A stretch of DNA of 64,000 bases from Ethanoligenens sp047722935 (lineage in GTDB: Bacteria > Bacillota > Clostridia > Oscillospirales > Ethanoligenentaceae), in the NCBI GenBank assembly GCA_047722935.1, contig JBDNZS010000002.1, positions 1 through 64,000 of the forward strand. The letters are read 5' to 3'. Position 1 is the stretch's first letter. Each line of letters begins with the position of its first letter. Below are positions 34,336 to 42,278 of this stretch, one piece after another. Under the pieces are notes generated by a model, which ran no database searches, was not told where the DNA came from, and worked only from the letters and a program-made list of their open reading frames with translations. The position numbers and the translations under genes are program-made.

Positions 34336-35283
34336 CTAATTGCCCATGCAATCCGCATCGTTAAAGACTGTCTCAATTACACGGGCGCACGCGGGCGGTG
34401 AATACAACCAGCGGTCGATATGGCCGGAGGAAATAAAATAGTCGGGCGGCTCCGGCTTGTACGCGGCGTCGAACGCATCCACGATGATGAGCTTAACCTT
34501 CATCTTTTCGGGAATCAGGTTTTTGATGAATACGCTGGCGCTCTGCCCTGGGCGCACATCTTCCCGCGGTTCAGCCAGTCCGGCGAGGTTGGGAGAAAGC
34601 TCCACAAACACACCGTAGCTCTCCTGCGAGCGCACGATGCCCGCCACTGTTTCACCGGGCGCAAAGCGGGCGGCATTCTCCTCCCAGGTGCCGAGCAATT
34701 CCTTGTGAGAAAGGCAAACACGCCGGTTCTCCTCAAATGACTTGACCACAGCCTTGATGTCCTGCCCCACATGAAACCGGTCACGCGGATGAGAAATGCG
34801 GGAAATAGAGATTAAATCGATCGGAATGAGCGACGGAATACCGCACCCGATGTCCACAAATGCCCCAAACGGCTCCAAATGTGTGACCCGCACGTCGATG
34901 ATGTCTCCCTGTGCCAGGCAACTTATGTAATCTGCCATCGCCTGCTGCTGCGCCGTGCGGCGGGACAGCACAGCCATCTGCTTGCCGTCCGGCTGGCGCT
35001 TGATGTCGAGTATTTTGAAACACACCGCTTTGTTCACGCGTGAAATCACGGCAATGTCCCGGGTGGTACCGTCCTCAAGCCCGAGCGCGCCTTCCTGTCT
35101 TGGAATAATGCCTTTCATGCAGCCAAGGTCGACGATGAGGTTATGCTCGCTGTCACAGACAAGGGCGCGCGCCTCCAGTATACGGTCTTCCTCTTTCGCC
35201 CGCATGAGCCCGTTTGGCGTGCGCAGTGCCTCGCGGTTTTCCACGGTGTCCAGAAGCCATCCTTCAGGCTTGATGTCAGCCAT
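34336..35283 (-). CDS. S1-domain RNA-binding protein
   Basis: A 315-residue cytosolic protein with two S1 OB-fold domains. The first is at about residues 120-190 (GDIIDVRVTHLEPFGAFVDIGCGIPSLIP) and the second at about residues 205-275 (GETVAGIVRSQESYGVFVELSPNLAGLAE). An N-terminal region of about 110 residues resembles a more divergent S1 unit. It is a shortened ribosomal protein S1 relative, found in clostridia as a stand-alone protein; binding partners are unknown. GGAGG lies 8 nt before the ATG at 35283. A terminator at 35456 separates it from the upstream gene on the same strand. Confidence 0.85.
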   Translation of the reverse strand: MADIKPEGWLLDTVENREALRTPNGLMRAKEEDRILEARALVCDSEHNLIVDLGCMKGIIPRQEGALGLEDGTTRDIAVISRVNKAVCFKILDIKRQPDGKQMAVLSRRTAQQQAMADYISCLAQGDIIDVRVTHLEPFGAFVDIGCGIPSLIPIDLISISRISHPRDRFHVGQDIKAVVKSFEENRRVCLSHKELLGTWEENAARFAPGETVAGIVRSQESYGVFVELSPNLAGLAEPREDVRPGQSASVFIKNLIPEKMKVKLIIVDAFDAAYKPEPPDYFISSGHIDRWLYSPPACARVIETVFNDADCMGN

Positions 35284-35450
35284 GCCATGTACCTCCTCTT
35301 TTTGCAGTCCTTGTCAATCTATATGCGGCACGCCTAGAATATATTTGCCAAACGGGAACAAAATATTGGCGGGCATGTTTCCGGCGGCGCTTTATCCCAA
35401 TTGCACATTGTAACAGTTTCAGCCTGTATCCAAAATCCGGTGAAACAACA

Positions 35451-35486
35451 TAAAAATATGCGGGGAGCAAAAAGCCCCCCACATAT
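35451..35486 (-). terminator. Terminator after the 125-residue protein gene
   Basis: Minus-strand stem ATATGTGGGGGGC with GCTCCCCGCATAT (loop TTTTT, two mismatches), followed by TTTTA. It lies 88 nt after the stop at 35574. Confidence 0.65.
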
Positions 35487-35573
35487 TCGATGACCTGCAA
35501 TGATACCACGACCCGCCCGTTTTAGGTGATACACGTTTTTCTTCCTTGTCCTCCACTTAAACTCAAACGCAAG

Positions 35574-35951
35574 CTATGTCCGCACCCCTGTGCCCCCCAT
35601 CTGCCGCATGATACCCGCGGCGCGGTCTGCGGCATCCTTGTCCGGCACCTGCACCCGCAGAGCAGTCCCCCCATTTAACGTCTCGGTATCGGGATGCTCC
35701 CCTGCCGCATTTGGTGTGCCCCACACATTATTGAGGGACGGTGGGTAAAGTGAGAAAAAGGCGCCCTGCCCGGTACTCATTCCGGGCGTTCCAAACACCG
35801 CGCCGCCCGAAACGTCGTTCCGGTCATTCTTTTGCGGGGGATGCTTTGCAGATGAAAATTGTTGGACCCGCGCGTGTGGAATGGCATGGCTGATATGTTC
35901 CATGGCAAGTTCCGCCGCATCCTTGGAATCAAAAACCGCATACACAAACAT
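35574..35951 (-). CDS. Hypothetical protein, weak similarity to general-stress (YflT-like) proteins
   Basis: A 125-residue soluble protein. The N-terminus, FVYAVFDSKDAAELAMEHISHA, has the beta-alpha pattern of a small domain seen in general-stress proteins, and the C-terminus (LRVQVPDKDAADRAAGIMRQMGG) has a similar one. The middle (about residues 38-85) is low-complexity and rich in G, P, S and N, probably disordered. GAAGGAGA lies 6 nt before the ATG. I do not recognise a function, and the stress-protein link is a guess. Confidence 0.55.
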   Translation of the reverse strand: MFVYAVFDSKDAAELAMEHISHAIPHARVQQFSSAKHPPQKNDRNDVSGGAVFGTPGMSTGQGAFFSLYPPSLNNVWGTPNAAGEHPDTETLNGGTALRVQVPDKDAADRAAGIMRQMGGTGVRT

Positions 35952-36040
35952 GGCGTTTCTCCTTCATGGCTTCTTCTCCTCCGTCGACTTATCCTCTTAG
36001 ACATAGTATGGACAGACCCACGCCGTCCATACGCAAATAT

Positions 36041-36070
36041 TTGCCCGCCGCAACAAAACCATGTTATAAT
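36041..36070 (+). promoter_or_regulatory. Promoter of the DUF951-prfA-sua5-coaE run
   Basis: TTGCCC (36041-36046), 18 nt, TATAAT (36065-36070), 88 nt before the DUF951 start. Confidence 0.55.
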
Positions 36071-36157
36071 ATGAATACGCGCAAACCAAGGAAACCGCTG
36101 ATGGATGTGGCTCGCTTGCCCACCCCACTGCGGTCTCCAAAAAACGGAGGACAGGCA

Positions 36158-36343
36158 ATGGATGTGCGGGTCGGCGATACTGTTGTTCTCAAAAAAACGC
36201 ATCCCTGCGGCGGCAACCGTTTTCTTATCCTGCGCACTGGCGTAGATTTTAAGCTGCGCTGCACGCAATGCGGGCATGAGATCATGGTGCCGCGCGTAAA
36301 AATTGAAAAAAGCATCCGCGCGGTGGAACACGCAGGGTCATGA
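36158..36343 (+). CDS. DUF951 family small protein
   Basis: A 61-residue protein that matches the DUF951 pattern along its whole length. It starts MDVRVGDTVVLKKTHPCGGN, continues with the FKLRCTQCGHEIMVPR segment, and ends in a basic tail. The single Cys near residue 17 and the CTQC pair suggest a zinc or nucleic-acid binding fold; function is unknown. GGAGG lies 7 nt before the ATG at 36158, so the 64 in-frame codons upstream are not used. It leads the probable operon with prfA 39 nt downstream. Confidence 0.85.
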   Translation: MDVRVGDTVVLKKTHPCGGNRFLILRTGVDFKLRCTQCGHEIMVPRVKIEKSIRAVEHAGS

Positions 36344-36382
36344 GGTTTCCACACGCACGGCATTTTGGTGGAATAAGCAAAC

Positions 36383-37453
36383 ATGTTTGAACAATTAGAA
36401 GATACTTGCAGCCGCTATGCGGAAATAGCGGCACGTCTGTCTCAGCCGGACGTGCTGACAGACCGCGACGCATATGCCAAGCTGATGAAAGAGCACAAAC
36501 AGCTCACACCGCTGGTGGAAACTTACCGCGCCTATCAGCGCGTTTTGTCCGATGAATCGGAAGCCCGGGAATTGCTTGAAAGCGGCGATGCGGAACTGCA
36601 CACGCTGGCCAACGAGGCATTATCTGCCGCGCGCGCCGAAAAAGAACGCTTTGAAAAGGATTTGCAGCTGCTGCTTTTGCCCCGTAATCCCAATGATGAG
36701 AAAAATGTCATCATTGAAATCCGCGCAGGCGCGGGCGGTGAAGAAGCGGCGCTGTTTGCCGCCGACCTGTTCCGCATGTACACCATGTACGCGGAGCGGC
36801 GCGGCTGGAAAACCGAAACGCTCAACCAAAACGAAACCGAGCTTGGCGGCATGAGGGAGATCAGCTTCATGCTGGAGGGCGACGGCGTTTACAGCCGCTT
36901 AAAATTTGAAAGCGGCGTACACCGCGTACAGCGCGTCCCCGAAACTGAAGCGGGCGGGCGCATCCATACCTCTACCGTCACGGTGGCAGTGCTGCCGGAA
37001 GCGGAAGACGTAGAAGTGGACATCGCCCCCGACGATCTGCGCATTGATACATTCCGCAGCAGCGGTGCGGGCGGACAGCACATCAACAAGACCGAATCGG
37101 CCATCCGCATCACCCACCTGCCCACCGGACTGGTAGTGGAATGTCAGGACGAACGCAGCCAATATAAGAACCGTGACCGCGCTATGAAAATCCTACGCTC
37201 CCGTCTGCTTGACCGGGCGCAAAGCGCGCAGGCGGAACAGATTGCCGCAGACCGCCGCACGCAAGTGGGTACAGGCGACCGCAGCGAACGTATCCGCACC
37301 TATAATTTCCCGCAGGGCCGCGTGACCGACCACCGCATCGGGCTGACCATCTATCGGCTGGACGCCGTGCTTTCCGGTGCGCTCGACGAGGTCATCGACC
37401 CGCTCATCACCGCCGACCAGGCGGAAAAACTGAAAGCCGGTGAAGCCGTTTAA
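36383..37453 (+). CDS. prfA: Peptide chain release factor 1
   Basis: It recognises UAA and UAG and triggers peptide release. The 356-residue protein has the codon-reading domain 2/4 core (VQRVPETEAGGRIHTSTVTVAVLPEAED) and the peptidyl-transferase GGQ motif in SSGAGGQHINKTESAIRITHLPTG (about residues 226-249). The HTSTVTVA segment and the length place it with RF1, not RF2. prmC, which methylates the GGQ glutamine and usually follows prfA, is absent here; sua5 comes directly after. The ribosome site GGTGG is 11 nt before the ATG, rather weak. Confidence 0.95.
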   Translation: MFEQLEDTCSRYAEIAARLSQPDVLTDRDAYAKLMKEHKQLTPLVETYRAYQRVLSDESEARELLESGDAELHTLANEALSAARAEKERFEKDLQLLLLPRNPNDEKNVIIEIRAGAGGEEAALFAADLFRMYTMYAERRGWKTETLNQNETELGGMREISFMLEGDGVYSRLKFESGVHRVQRVPETEAGGRIHTSTVTVAVLPEAEDVEVDIAPDDLRIDTFRSSGAGGQHINKTESAIRITHLPTGLVVECQDERSQYKNRDRAMKILRSRLLDRAQSAQAEQIAADRRTQVGTGDRSERIRTYNFPQGRVTDHRIGLTIYRLDAVLSGALDEVIDPLITADQAEKLKAGEAV

Positions 37454-37466
37454 ACGGCGTATCGAT

Positions 37467-38501
37467 ATGCAGACCCTAAACTTGAAGACCGATCCGACCC
37501 ACCCCGACCCATCTGTCTGCGCACGGGCAGGCGAACTGCTGCGGGCAGGCAAACTGGTAGCCATCCCCACCGAGACCGTATACGGCCTTGCCGGCAGTGC
37601 GTTGGACGAAAACGCCGTCCGCGCCATTTTCGCTGCCAAGGGCCGTCCGCAAGATAATCCACTCATCGTACATCTTGCCGCACCCGACTGGCTGCCCCGC
37701 TATGCCGCCGAAATTCCTGACGCAGCGCATCAACTGGTCGACGCTTTCTGGCCCGGCCCGCTCACCATCGTACTGCCCAAGCGGGAAATGCTCGCCTCCG
37801 CCGTGTCGGCGGGACTATCCACGGTGGGCTTCCGCTGCCCCTCCCATCCGGTGGCACAGGCCGTCATCGAGGCGGCTGGTATTCCATTGGCTGCACCGTC
37901 CGCCAACCGCTCCGGCAGCCCCAGCCCCACCACCGCCGCGCATGTACTGGCTGATTTGGATGGACGCATTGATGCCATAGTGGATGCGGGAACCTGTGCG
38001 GTGGGTGTAGAATCCACAGTGGTCGCACTGCACGGCAATGTACCGCACATCCTCCGCCCCGGCGGCATAACCCCCGCCCAGCTCAAAGCCGTACTGGGTG
38101 CGGTGGAGATTGACCCCGCCGTGCTGGAAGGGTTATCCGACCACGCGAAGGCTGCTTCACCCGGAATGAAATACAAGCATTACGCGCCTAAAGCCAAAGT
38201 GATCATCCTCAAAGGCACGTTGGACGCTTTTATCGATTATACCCGTGCGCACACGGCGAACGGCACGTTTGCCCTTTGCTTCGACGGCGAGCAGACGCGC
38301 ATCGGACTTCCCTGCGTCACTTACGGCAAGGCTGACGATTCTGCCGCGCAGGCGCGGGAACTGTTCGCCGCACTGCGCGCAGTGGATGAACAAGGCGCAC
38401 AGGTTGTTTATGCGCGCTGCCCGGCAGAAACCGACATGGGGCTGGCGGTCTATAACCGCTTGCTGCGGGCGGCGGGTTTTTCCGTCATTAAGCTCTATTG
38501 A
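37467..38501 (+). CDS. sua5: L-threonylcarbamoyladenylate synthase (Sua5)
   Basis: It makes threonylcarbamoyl-AMP from threonine, bicarbonate and ATP, the first step of t6A37 tRNA modification. The 344-residue protein has the N-terminal YrdC domain, including GKLVAIPTETVYGLAGSALDE (about residues 25-45), KGRPQDNPLIVHL, and the SANRSGSPSPTTAAHV and GVESTVVAL segments. It also has the C-terminal Sua5-only domain (about residues 230-344), so it is the long form. The start at ATG 37467 is tentative; a GTG at 37440, inside the end of prfA, is also in frame. It is co-directional with prfA and coaE. Confidence 0.93.
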   Translation: MQTLNLKTDPTHPDPSVCARAGELLRAGKLVAIPTETVYGLAGSALDENAVRAIFAAKGRPQDNPLIVHLAAPDWLPRYAAEIPDAAHQLVDAFWPGPLTIVLPKREMLASAVSAGLSTVGFRCPSHPVAQAVIEAAGIPLAAPSANRSGSPSPTTAAHVLADLDGRIDAIVDAGTCAVGVESTVVALHGNVPHILRPGGITPAQLKAVLGAVEIDPAVLEGLSDHAKAASPGMKYKHYAPKAKVIILKGTLDAFIDYTRAHTANGTFALCFDGEQTRIGLPCVTYGKADDSAAQARELFAALRAVDEQGAQVVYARCPAETDMGLAVYNRLLRAAGFSVIKLY

Positions 38502-38513
38502 AAGGACCATACT

Positions 38514-39143
38514 ATGGTGATTCTGGGTCTCACCGGACCGACCGGTGCAGGCAAAGGAGTGGTTTCCCACGCACTGGCAGAAAAGGGCTTTGCAGTGGTG
38601 GATGCCGACCGCGTGGCACATGACGTCATGGCACCCGGCACCCCTTGCGTTGCCGCCATCACGGATGCGTTCGGCACGGATGTCCTGCGCCCAGACGGTG
38701 CACTTGACCGCAAAGCGCTGGGGGCACTTGTTTTTTCTGACCCCGAAAAACTGAATCGGCTCAATGCGCTCTCCCATCCCCCGATTCTCGCACAGATCCG
38801 CGCGGAACTCGACGTGTTCGCGGCACAAAGTTTTCCCGCCGCGGTGCTGGACGCGCCCACGTTGTTTGAAAGCGGGGCGGAGCAATTCTGCGATTATGTG
38901 GCGGTGGTCACCGCAGATGAGGATATCCGCCTTTCCCGCATTATGGAACGCGATGGACTGGACAAATCCCTTGCACTCCGGCGCATCCGTGCACAGCCTG
39001 CCATGTCATTCTATACTGCACGTGCTGATTTTACCCTGATAAACAATGGGAACACAGCCGACTTGCAGGCGGAGATAGATGAACTGGCGGCACGTCTGCT
39101 GTCAGAGAGCCATGCGGAGGGGCAGTCATGCGCAGAAAAGTGA
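38514..39143 (+). CDS. coaE: Dephospho-CoA kinase
   Basis: It phosphorylates dephospho-CoA, the last step of CoA synthesis. The 209-residue P-loop kinase begins ILGLTGPTGAGKGVVSHAL, where the usual GxGKS/T of the family has Gly in place of the Ser/Thr after the lysine. It continues with the CoaE motifs VVDADRVAHDVM, LDRKALGALVF, LNRLNALSHPPI and LDAPTLFESGAEQFCD. AAAGGA lies before the ATG at 38514, 12 nt after the sua5 stop. It overlaps the transglycosylase gene by 16 nt, so the four genes are probably one operon. Confidence 0.92.
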   Translation: MVILGLTGPTGAGKGVVSHALAEKGFAVVDADRVAHDVMAPGTPCVAAITDAFGTDVLRPDGALDRKALGALVFSDPEKLNRLNALSHPPILAQIRAELDVFAAQSFPAAVLDAPTLFESGAEQFCDYVAVVTADEDIRLSRIMERDGLDKSLALRRIRAQPAMSFYTARADFTLINNGNTADLQAEIDELAARLLSESHAEGQSCAEK

Positions 39144-39703
39144 GGATTCGTTCCACAGTCCTGGCGCTGTTGGTACTTGTGCTCTGTGCGGCGCTGCTCT
39201 GGCAGTTTGTTTTTAAAGAACGCTATATGAAGCTGGCATATCCCCAAAAATATGCCGCCTATGTGCGAACTTACGCGGCACAGAGCAATCTGGACCCTTA
39301 TCTGGTGTTTGCCGTGGTCCGCACGGAAAGTGGTTTTAATCCGCGTGCGGTCTCCAACATCGGCGCGCTGGGACTAATGCAGCTCACACCGGACACATTC
39401 ACGTGGGCGCAGAGCAAAACCCCTGAAGAGGAATCTCTGGCAAAAGAGCAGCTTTACGACCCGCAGACCAACATTCATTATGGCACCGTCGTGCTCTCGG
39501 CACTGGTGCGCGAATTTGGGCGGGAGGACACGGCGCTTGCCGCTTATCACGCGGGACGCACACAGGTAAAAAACTGGCTGCTGGATATGCGCTATTCCCA
39601 CGACGGGCGCACGCTATACCACATTCCTTTCTCCGATACCCGTGCCTATGTGAAGCGCGTGCTGGCCACCAAGGCCATGTACCATGAACTTTATCCATCC
39701 TGA
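39128..39703 (+). CDS. Membrane-anchored lytic transglycosylase (SLT domain)
   Basis: It cleaves peptidoglycan glycan strands outside the membrane. The 191-residue protein has an N-terminal signal anchor (about residues 8-28, VLALLVLVLCAALLWQFVF) and one SLT/goose-lysozyme-like domain. The catalytic Glu lies in VVRTESGFNPRAVSNIGALGLMQLTPDT (about residues 60-88), and DPQTNIHYGTVVLSALVREFGREDTALAAYHAG is also visible. GGAGG lies 7 nt before the ATG, inside the end of coaE. Confidence 0.92.
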   Translation: MRRKVRIRSTVLALLVLVLCAALLWQFVFKERYMKLAYPQKYAAYVRTYAAQSNLDPYLVFAVVRTESGFNPRAVSNIGALGLMQLTPDTFTWAQSKTPEEESLAKEQLYDPQTNIHYGTVVLSALVREFGREDTALAAYHAGRTQVKNWLLDMRYSHDGRTLYHIPFSDTRAYVKRVLATKAMYHELYPS

Positions 39704-39733
39704 CGATGCCGGATTCCCTGCAAAAACACGGTC

Positions 39734-39762
39734 TGGATTTTTTATCCGTTTACTCGTATAAT
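39734..39762 (+). promoter_or_regulatory. Candidate promoter of the M18 aminopeptidase gene
   Basis: TGGATT (39734-39739), 17 nt, TATAAT (39757-39762), 38 nt before the start. The -10 box is perfect and the -35 box is poor. Confidence 0.5.
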
Positions 39763-39799
39763 AGTACCACTGAACCATTCAAAAAAAGGGAGCAACGAT

Positions 39800-41215
39800 A
39801 TGGCTGAACAAGAAAAATCAGAAATCCAAAAATTAAAGGATACTTTGTTCTACGAACAAAAAAACGGAGCGAAAACCTATACCGTCGCGCAGACCAAACA
39901 GGCGGATGCGTACTGTGAAGCGTACAAAACCTTTTTAGACGAAGCAAAAATGGAGCGTGAAGCAGTCGCCTACGCCGTCCGCACAGCGCAAACCAAAGGG
40001 TTTGTAGCGTTCGAAAAAGGAAAACAGTACCAACCCGGCGACAAGGTCTACACAGTCAACCGCGGCAAAGCCGCTATTTTCGCTGTTTTCGGCACCAAAC
40101 CAATGGCGGAAGGTGTGCGTATGACCGCCGCGCACATTGATTCGCCGCGGCTCGACCTCAAGCAAAGCCCGCTCTATGAAGACAACGACATTGCACTGTT
40201 TAAAACACACTATTACGGCGGTATCAAGAAATACCAGTGGACGACCATTCCGCTCGCCCTCCACGGCGTGCTGGTGAAAAAGGACGGGACTGTGCTGCAT
40301 GTGCGCATCGGTGAGGACGCTGGCGATCCTCTTTTCTGCGTGACCGACCTGCTGCCCCATCTGGCCAAAGAACAGATGAAGAAACCGATGACGGCGTTTG
40401 ATGCGGAGAAGCTCAATGTTATCATCGGCAGCCGCCCGTTCAAAGACGACAAAGAAAGCGACCTAGTCAAACTGAACATCCTGCATCTGCTCAACGAGAA
40501 ATACGGTGTAACCGAGGCCGATTTCCTCTCTGCGGAGTTGGCAATGGTACCCGCGTTTAAAGCGGCGGACATCGGGTTCGACCGCAGCCTGATTGGCTCG
40601 TACGGGCATGATGACCGCGTCTGCGCCTATACCTCCTTCACTGCCCTGCTGGACACGGATCTGCCAGCCTATACCAGCGTGTGCGTGCTGGCGGACAAAG
40701 AGGAGATTGGCAGCGAAGGCAGCACCGGCCTCCAATCGGCTTTCCTTGCCTATTTCATTGCCGACCTTGCCAAGCCGTACGGCCTGGATGGCCGCGATGT
40801 GCTGACGGCTTCCAAATGCCTGTCTGCCGATGTGAACGCGGCGTTCGACCCGACTTATCCCGAAGTGATGGAAAAGAAAAATGCCAGCTTTATCAACCAC
40901 GGTGTAGTTCTATCCAAATTCACCGGGCACGGCGGCAAATATGACACCAACGATGCATCCGCAGAATTCACTGCTGAGGTCATCCGCCTGCTGGATAACA
41001 ACGATATTATCTGGCATATGGCGGAACTGGGCAAAGTCGATGAGGGCGGCGGCGGCACCGTCGCCAAATATATCGGCGACCTGAATGTGGATGTCATCGA
41101 TGTGGGGGTGCCTGTGCTGTCCATGCACGCCCCGTTTGAACTCGTGTCTAAAATCGACGTATACGAAACGTATAAAGCGTTCGTGGCATTTTTCAAAGCA
41201 GACGCGCCGGCGTGA
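39800..41215 (+). CDS. M18 family aminopeptidase
   Basis: A cytosolic zinc metallopeptidase of the aminopeptidase I family. The 471-residue protein carries the dizinc ligands expected of the family: VRMTAAHIDSPRLDLKQSP (about residues 106-124, HID), the glutamates in VCVLADKEEIGSEGSTGLQS, DVNAAFDPTYPE for the Asp, and VLSMHAPFELVSKIDVYETYKA with the C-terminal His (about residues 436-458). The HYYGGIKKYQW segment is also conserved. The length fits bacterial M18 enzymes. GGGAG lies 9 nt before the ATG. It is a single gene with its own promoter. Confidence 0.93.
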   Translation: MAEQEKSEIQKLKDTLFYEQKNGAKTYTVAQTKQADAYCEAYKTFLDEAKMEREAVAYAVRTAQTKGFVAFEKGKQYQPGDKVYTVNRGKAAIFAVFGTKPMAEGVRMTAAHIDSPRLDLKQSPLYEDNDIALFKTHYYGGIKKYQWTTIPLALHGVLVKKDGTVLHVRIGEDAGDPLFCVTDLLPHLAKEQMKKPMTAFDAEKLNVIIGSRPFKDDKESDLVKLNILHLLNEKYGVTEADFLSAELAMVPAFKAADIGFDRSLIGSYGHDDRVCAYTSFTALLDTDLPAYTSVCVLADKEEIGSEGSTGLQSAFLAYFIADLAKPYGLDGRDVLTASKCLSADVNAAFDPTYPEVMEKKNASFINHGVVLSKFTGHGGKYDTNDASAEFTAEVIRLLDNNDIIWHMAELGKVDEGGGGTVAKYIGDLNVDVIDVGVPVLSMHAPFELVSKIDVYETYKAFVAFFKADAPA

Positions 41216-41355
41216 TTTAAGCAGATTTTCTGTGTCATATCAAAACAACTCGTATTATTTAAAATTTTAATACAAAGTGCAAAGGCAAAACACAGTTCCG
41301 GTCGGTATAAACTGCACGTTGACCCGGCAGTCAATAAAGCCGCTCATGCCTCCCG

Positions 41356-41396
41356 AAAGAAGCCCGCAGGATTTCCTGCGGGCTTCTTTGCACATC
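41356..41396 (+). terminator. Terminator downstream of the aminopeptidase gene
   Basis: A 15-bp stem (AAAGAAGCCCGCAGG with its complement, short loop), with TTTG following. It is about 140 nt after the stop at 41215; the DNA between shows nothing recognisable. Confidence 0.75.
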
Positions 41397-41439
41397 TTCG
41401 CCCATTTGCTTCATTCCCGCATTTGAAAACGTATAATTT

Positions 41440-41558
41440 ACGTCCGTTCGCACATGCTATGTTTGGCAGAGATAGAAACCCATTGTGACAGGATTTTCTT
41501 GAATCTATGGGTTCGACTCTGCAAGGCTGCCCGTTCATCGGGCGGCCGTCGTTTTTTA
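41440..41558 (+). ncRNA. Candidate structured RNA with its own terminator
   Basis: A compact fold can be drawn by eye. Helix 1 is GCAGAG (41466-41471) with CTCTGC (41517-41522). Helix 2 is AACCCAT (41477-41483) with ATGGGTT (41507-41513). Helix 3 is GGATT (41491-41495) with AATCT (41502-41506), enclosing a 6 nt loop. A terminator stem GGCTGCCCG/CGGGCGGCC (41525-41547) with TTTTTT at 41552-41557 follows. A TATAAT occurs at about 41432-41437. No ORF of note crosses it. It may be an independent small RNA or a 5' regulatory element of the tautomerase gene that begins 129 nt later. I do not recognise the class, and it is not a tRNA, SRP RNA or 6S RNA by eye. Confidence 0.5.
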
Positions 41559-41686
41559 CACGGAAAAAATGCGGGGACGAATTGTCAGAGCTGTAACAAC
41601 GTGTTAAAATATAATAAGGTAGCTTGTATTACTGAGAAACCGTTCTATCAGAAGCGCAAAAAATAGAGTCCAAAGGAGACATGTAT

Positions 41687-42031
41687 ATGCCTTTTATTCA
41701 AGTTAAAACAACCGTCAAGCTCACCCCCGTGCAGGAAGACCTTCTCAAGGCGAAATTTGGCGTGGCAATCGAACTGCTCCCGGGAAAATCCGAAAACTGG
41801 CTCATGGTCGCGTTCGAGGGCAACAGCCACATGTATTTTAAAGGAAAATGTAAGCCGGACATCGCTTTTGTGGAAGTCAAATTGTTCGGCAAAGCGGGAA
41901 AACAGGATTACATAAAACTGACGCGTGAACTCTCTGGCATCCTTCATGAGGAATTGGGACTGGATCCGACACAGATCTACATAAAATATGAAGAAGTCAC
42001 TCATTGGGGCTGGAATGGTAATAATTTTTAA
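41687..42031 (+). CDS. MIF-like phenylpyruvate tautomerase family protein
   Basis: A 114-residue tautomerase-superfamily protein close to macrophage migration inhibitory factor. The ribosome site settles the start: GGAG is 8 nt before the ATG at 41687 but only 2 nt from an earlier ATG. With this start Pro follows Met, giving the catalytic N-terminal proline (MPFIQVKT). The conserved lysine in PGKSENWLMV and the C-terminal YIKYEEVTHWGWNGNNF match the MIF fold well. The natural substrate is unknown. It stands alone downstream of the candidate structured RNA at 41440. Confidence 0.88.
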   Translation: MPFIQVKTTVKLTPVQEDLLKAKFGVAIELLPGKSENWLMVAFEGNSHMYFKGKCKPDIAFVEVKLFGKAGKQDYIKLTRELSGILHEELGLDPTQIYIKYEEVTHWGWNGNNF

Positions 42032-42278
42032 GAAATGACAGCTTCAAATATATCGCATTTTCACACAAAAGGTTGGCCCGTTGCATGGTTTCCAATAGAT
42101 CTTGTTTATGAATGGAAAACCGGCGGAATTTCGCTATGAAATATTGGTCTGCAAAACAAAGACTACTGGAATACAACGCATATCCCGAGTATTTCTAAGG
42201 TTACAGAACAATATTTTAGCCGAAACAGGCTTACTATTTTAAACAAGGCCTAACCCAATGCCAAACAGGGAGAACCTT

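Noticed and set aside
41465..41525. tRNA or tmRNA-like 3' end suggested by GGTTCGAC
   Set aside because: The flanking bases do not form a 5-bp T-stem around the TTCGA loop and there is no CCA end or acceptor stem of 7 bp. The pairing that does form is the nested helix set reported as a candidate RNA.
42032..42278. c-di-GMP riboswitch before the diguanylate cyclase gene
   Set aside because: The gap has no GEMM-type conserved core; only AT-rich DNA is visible.
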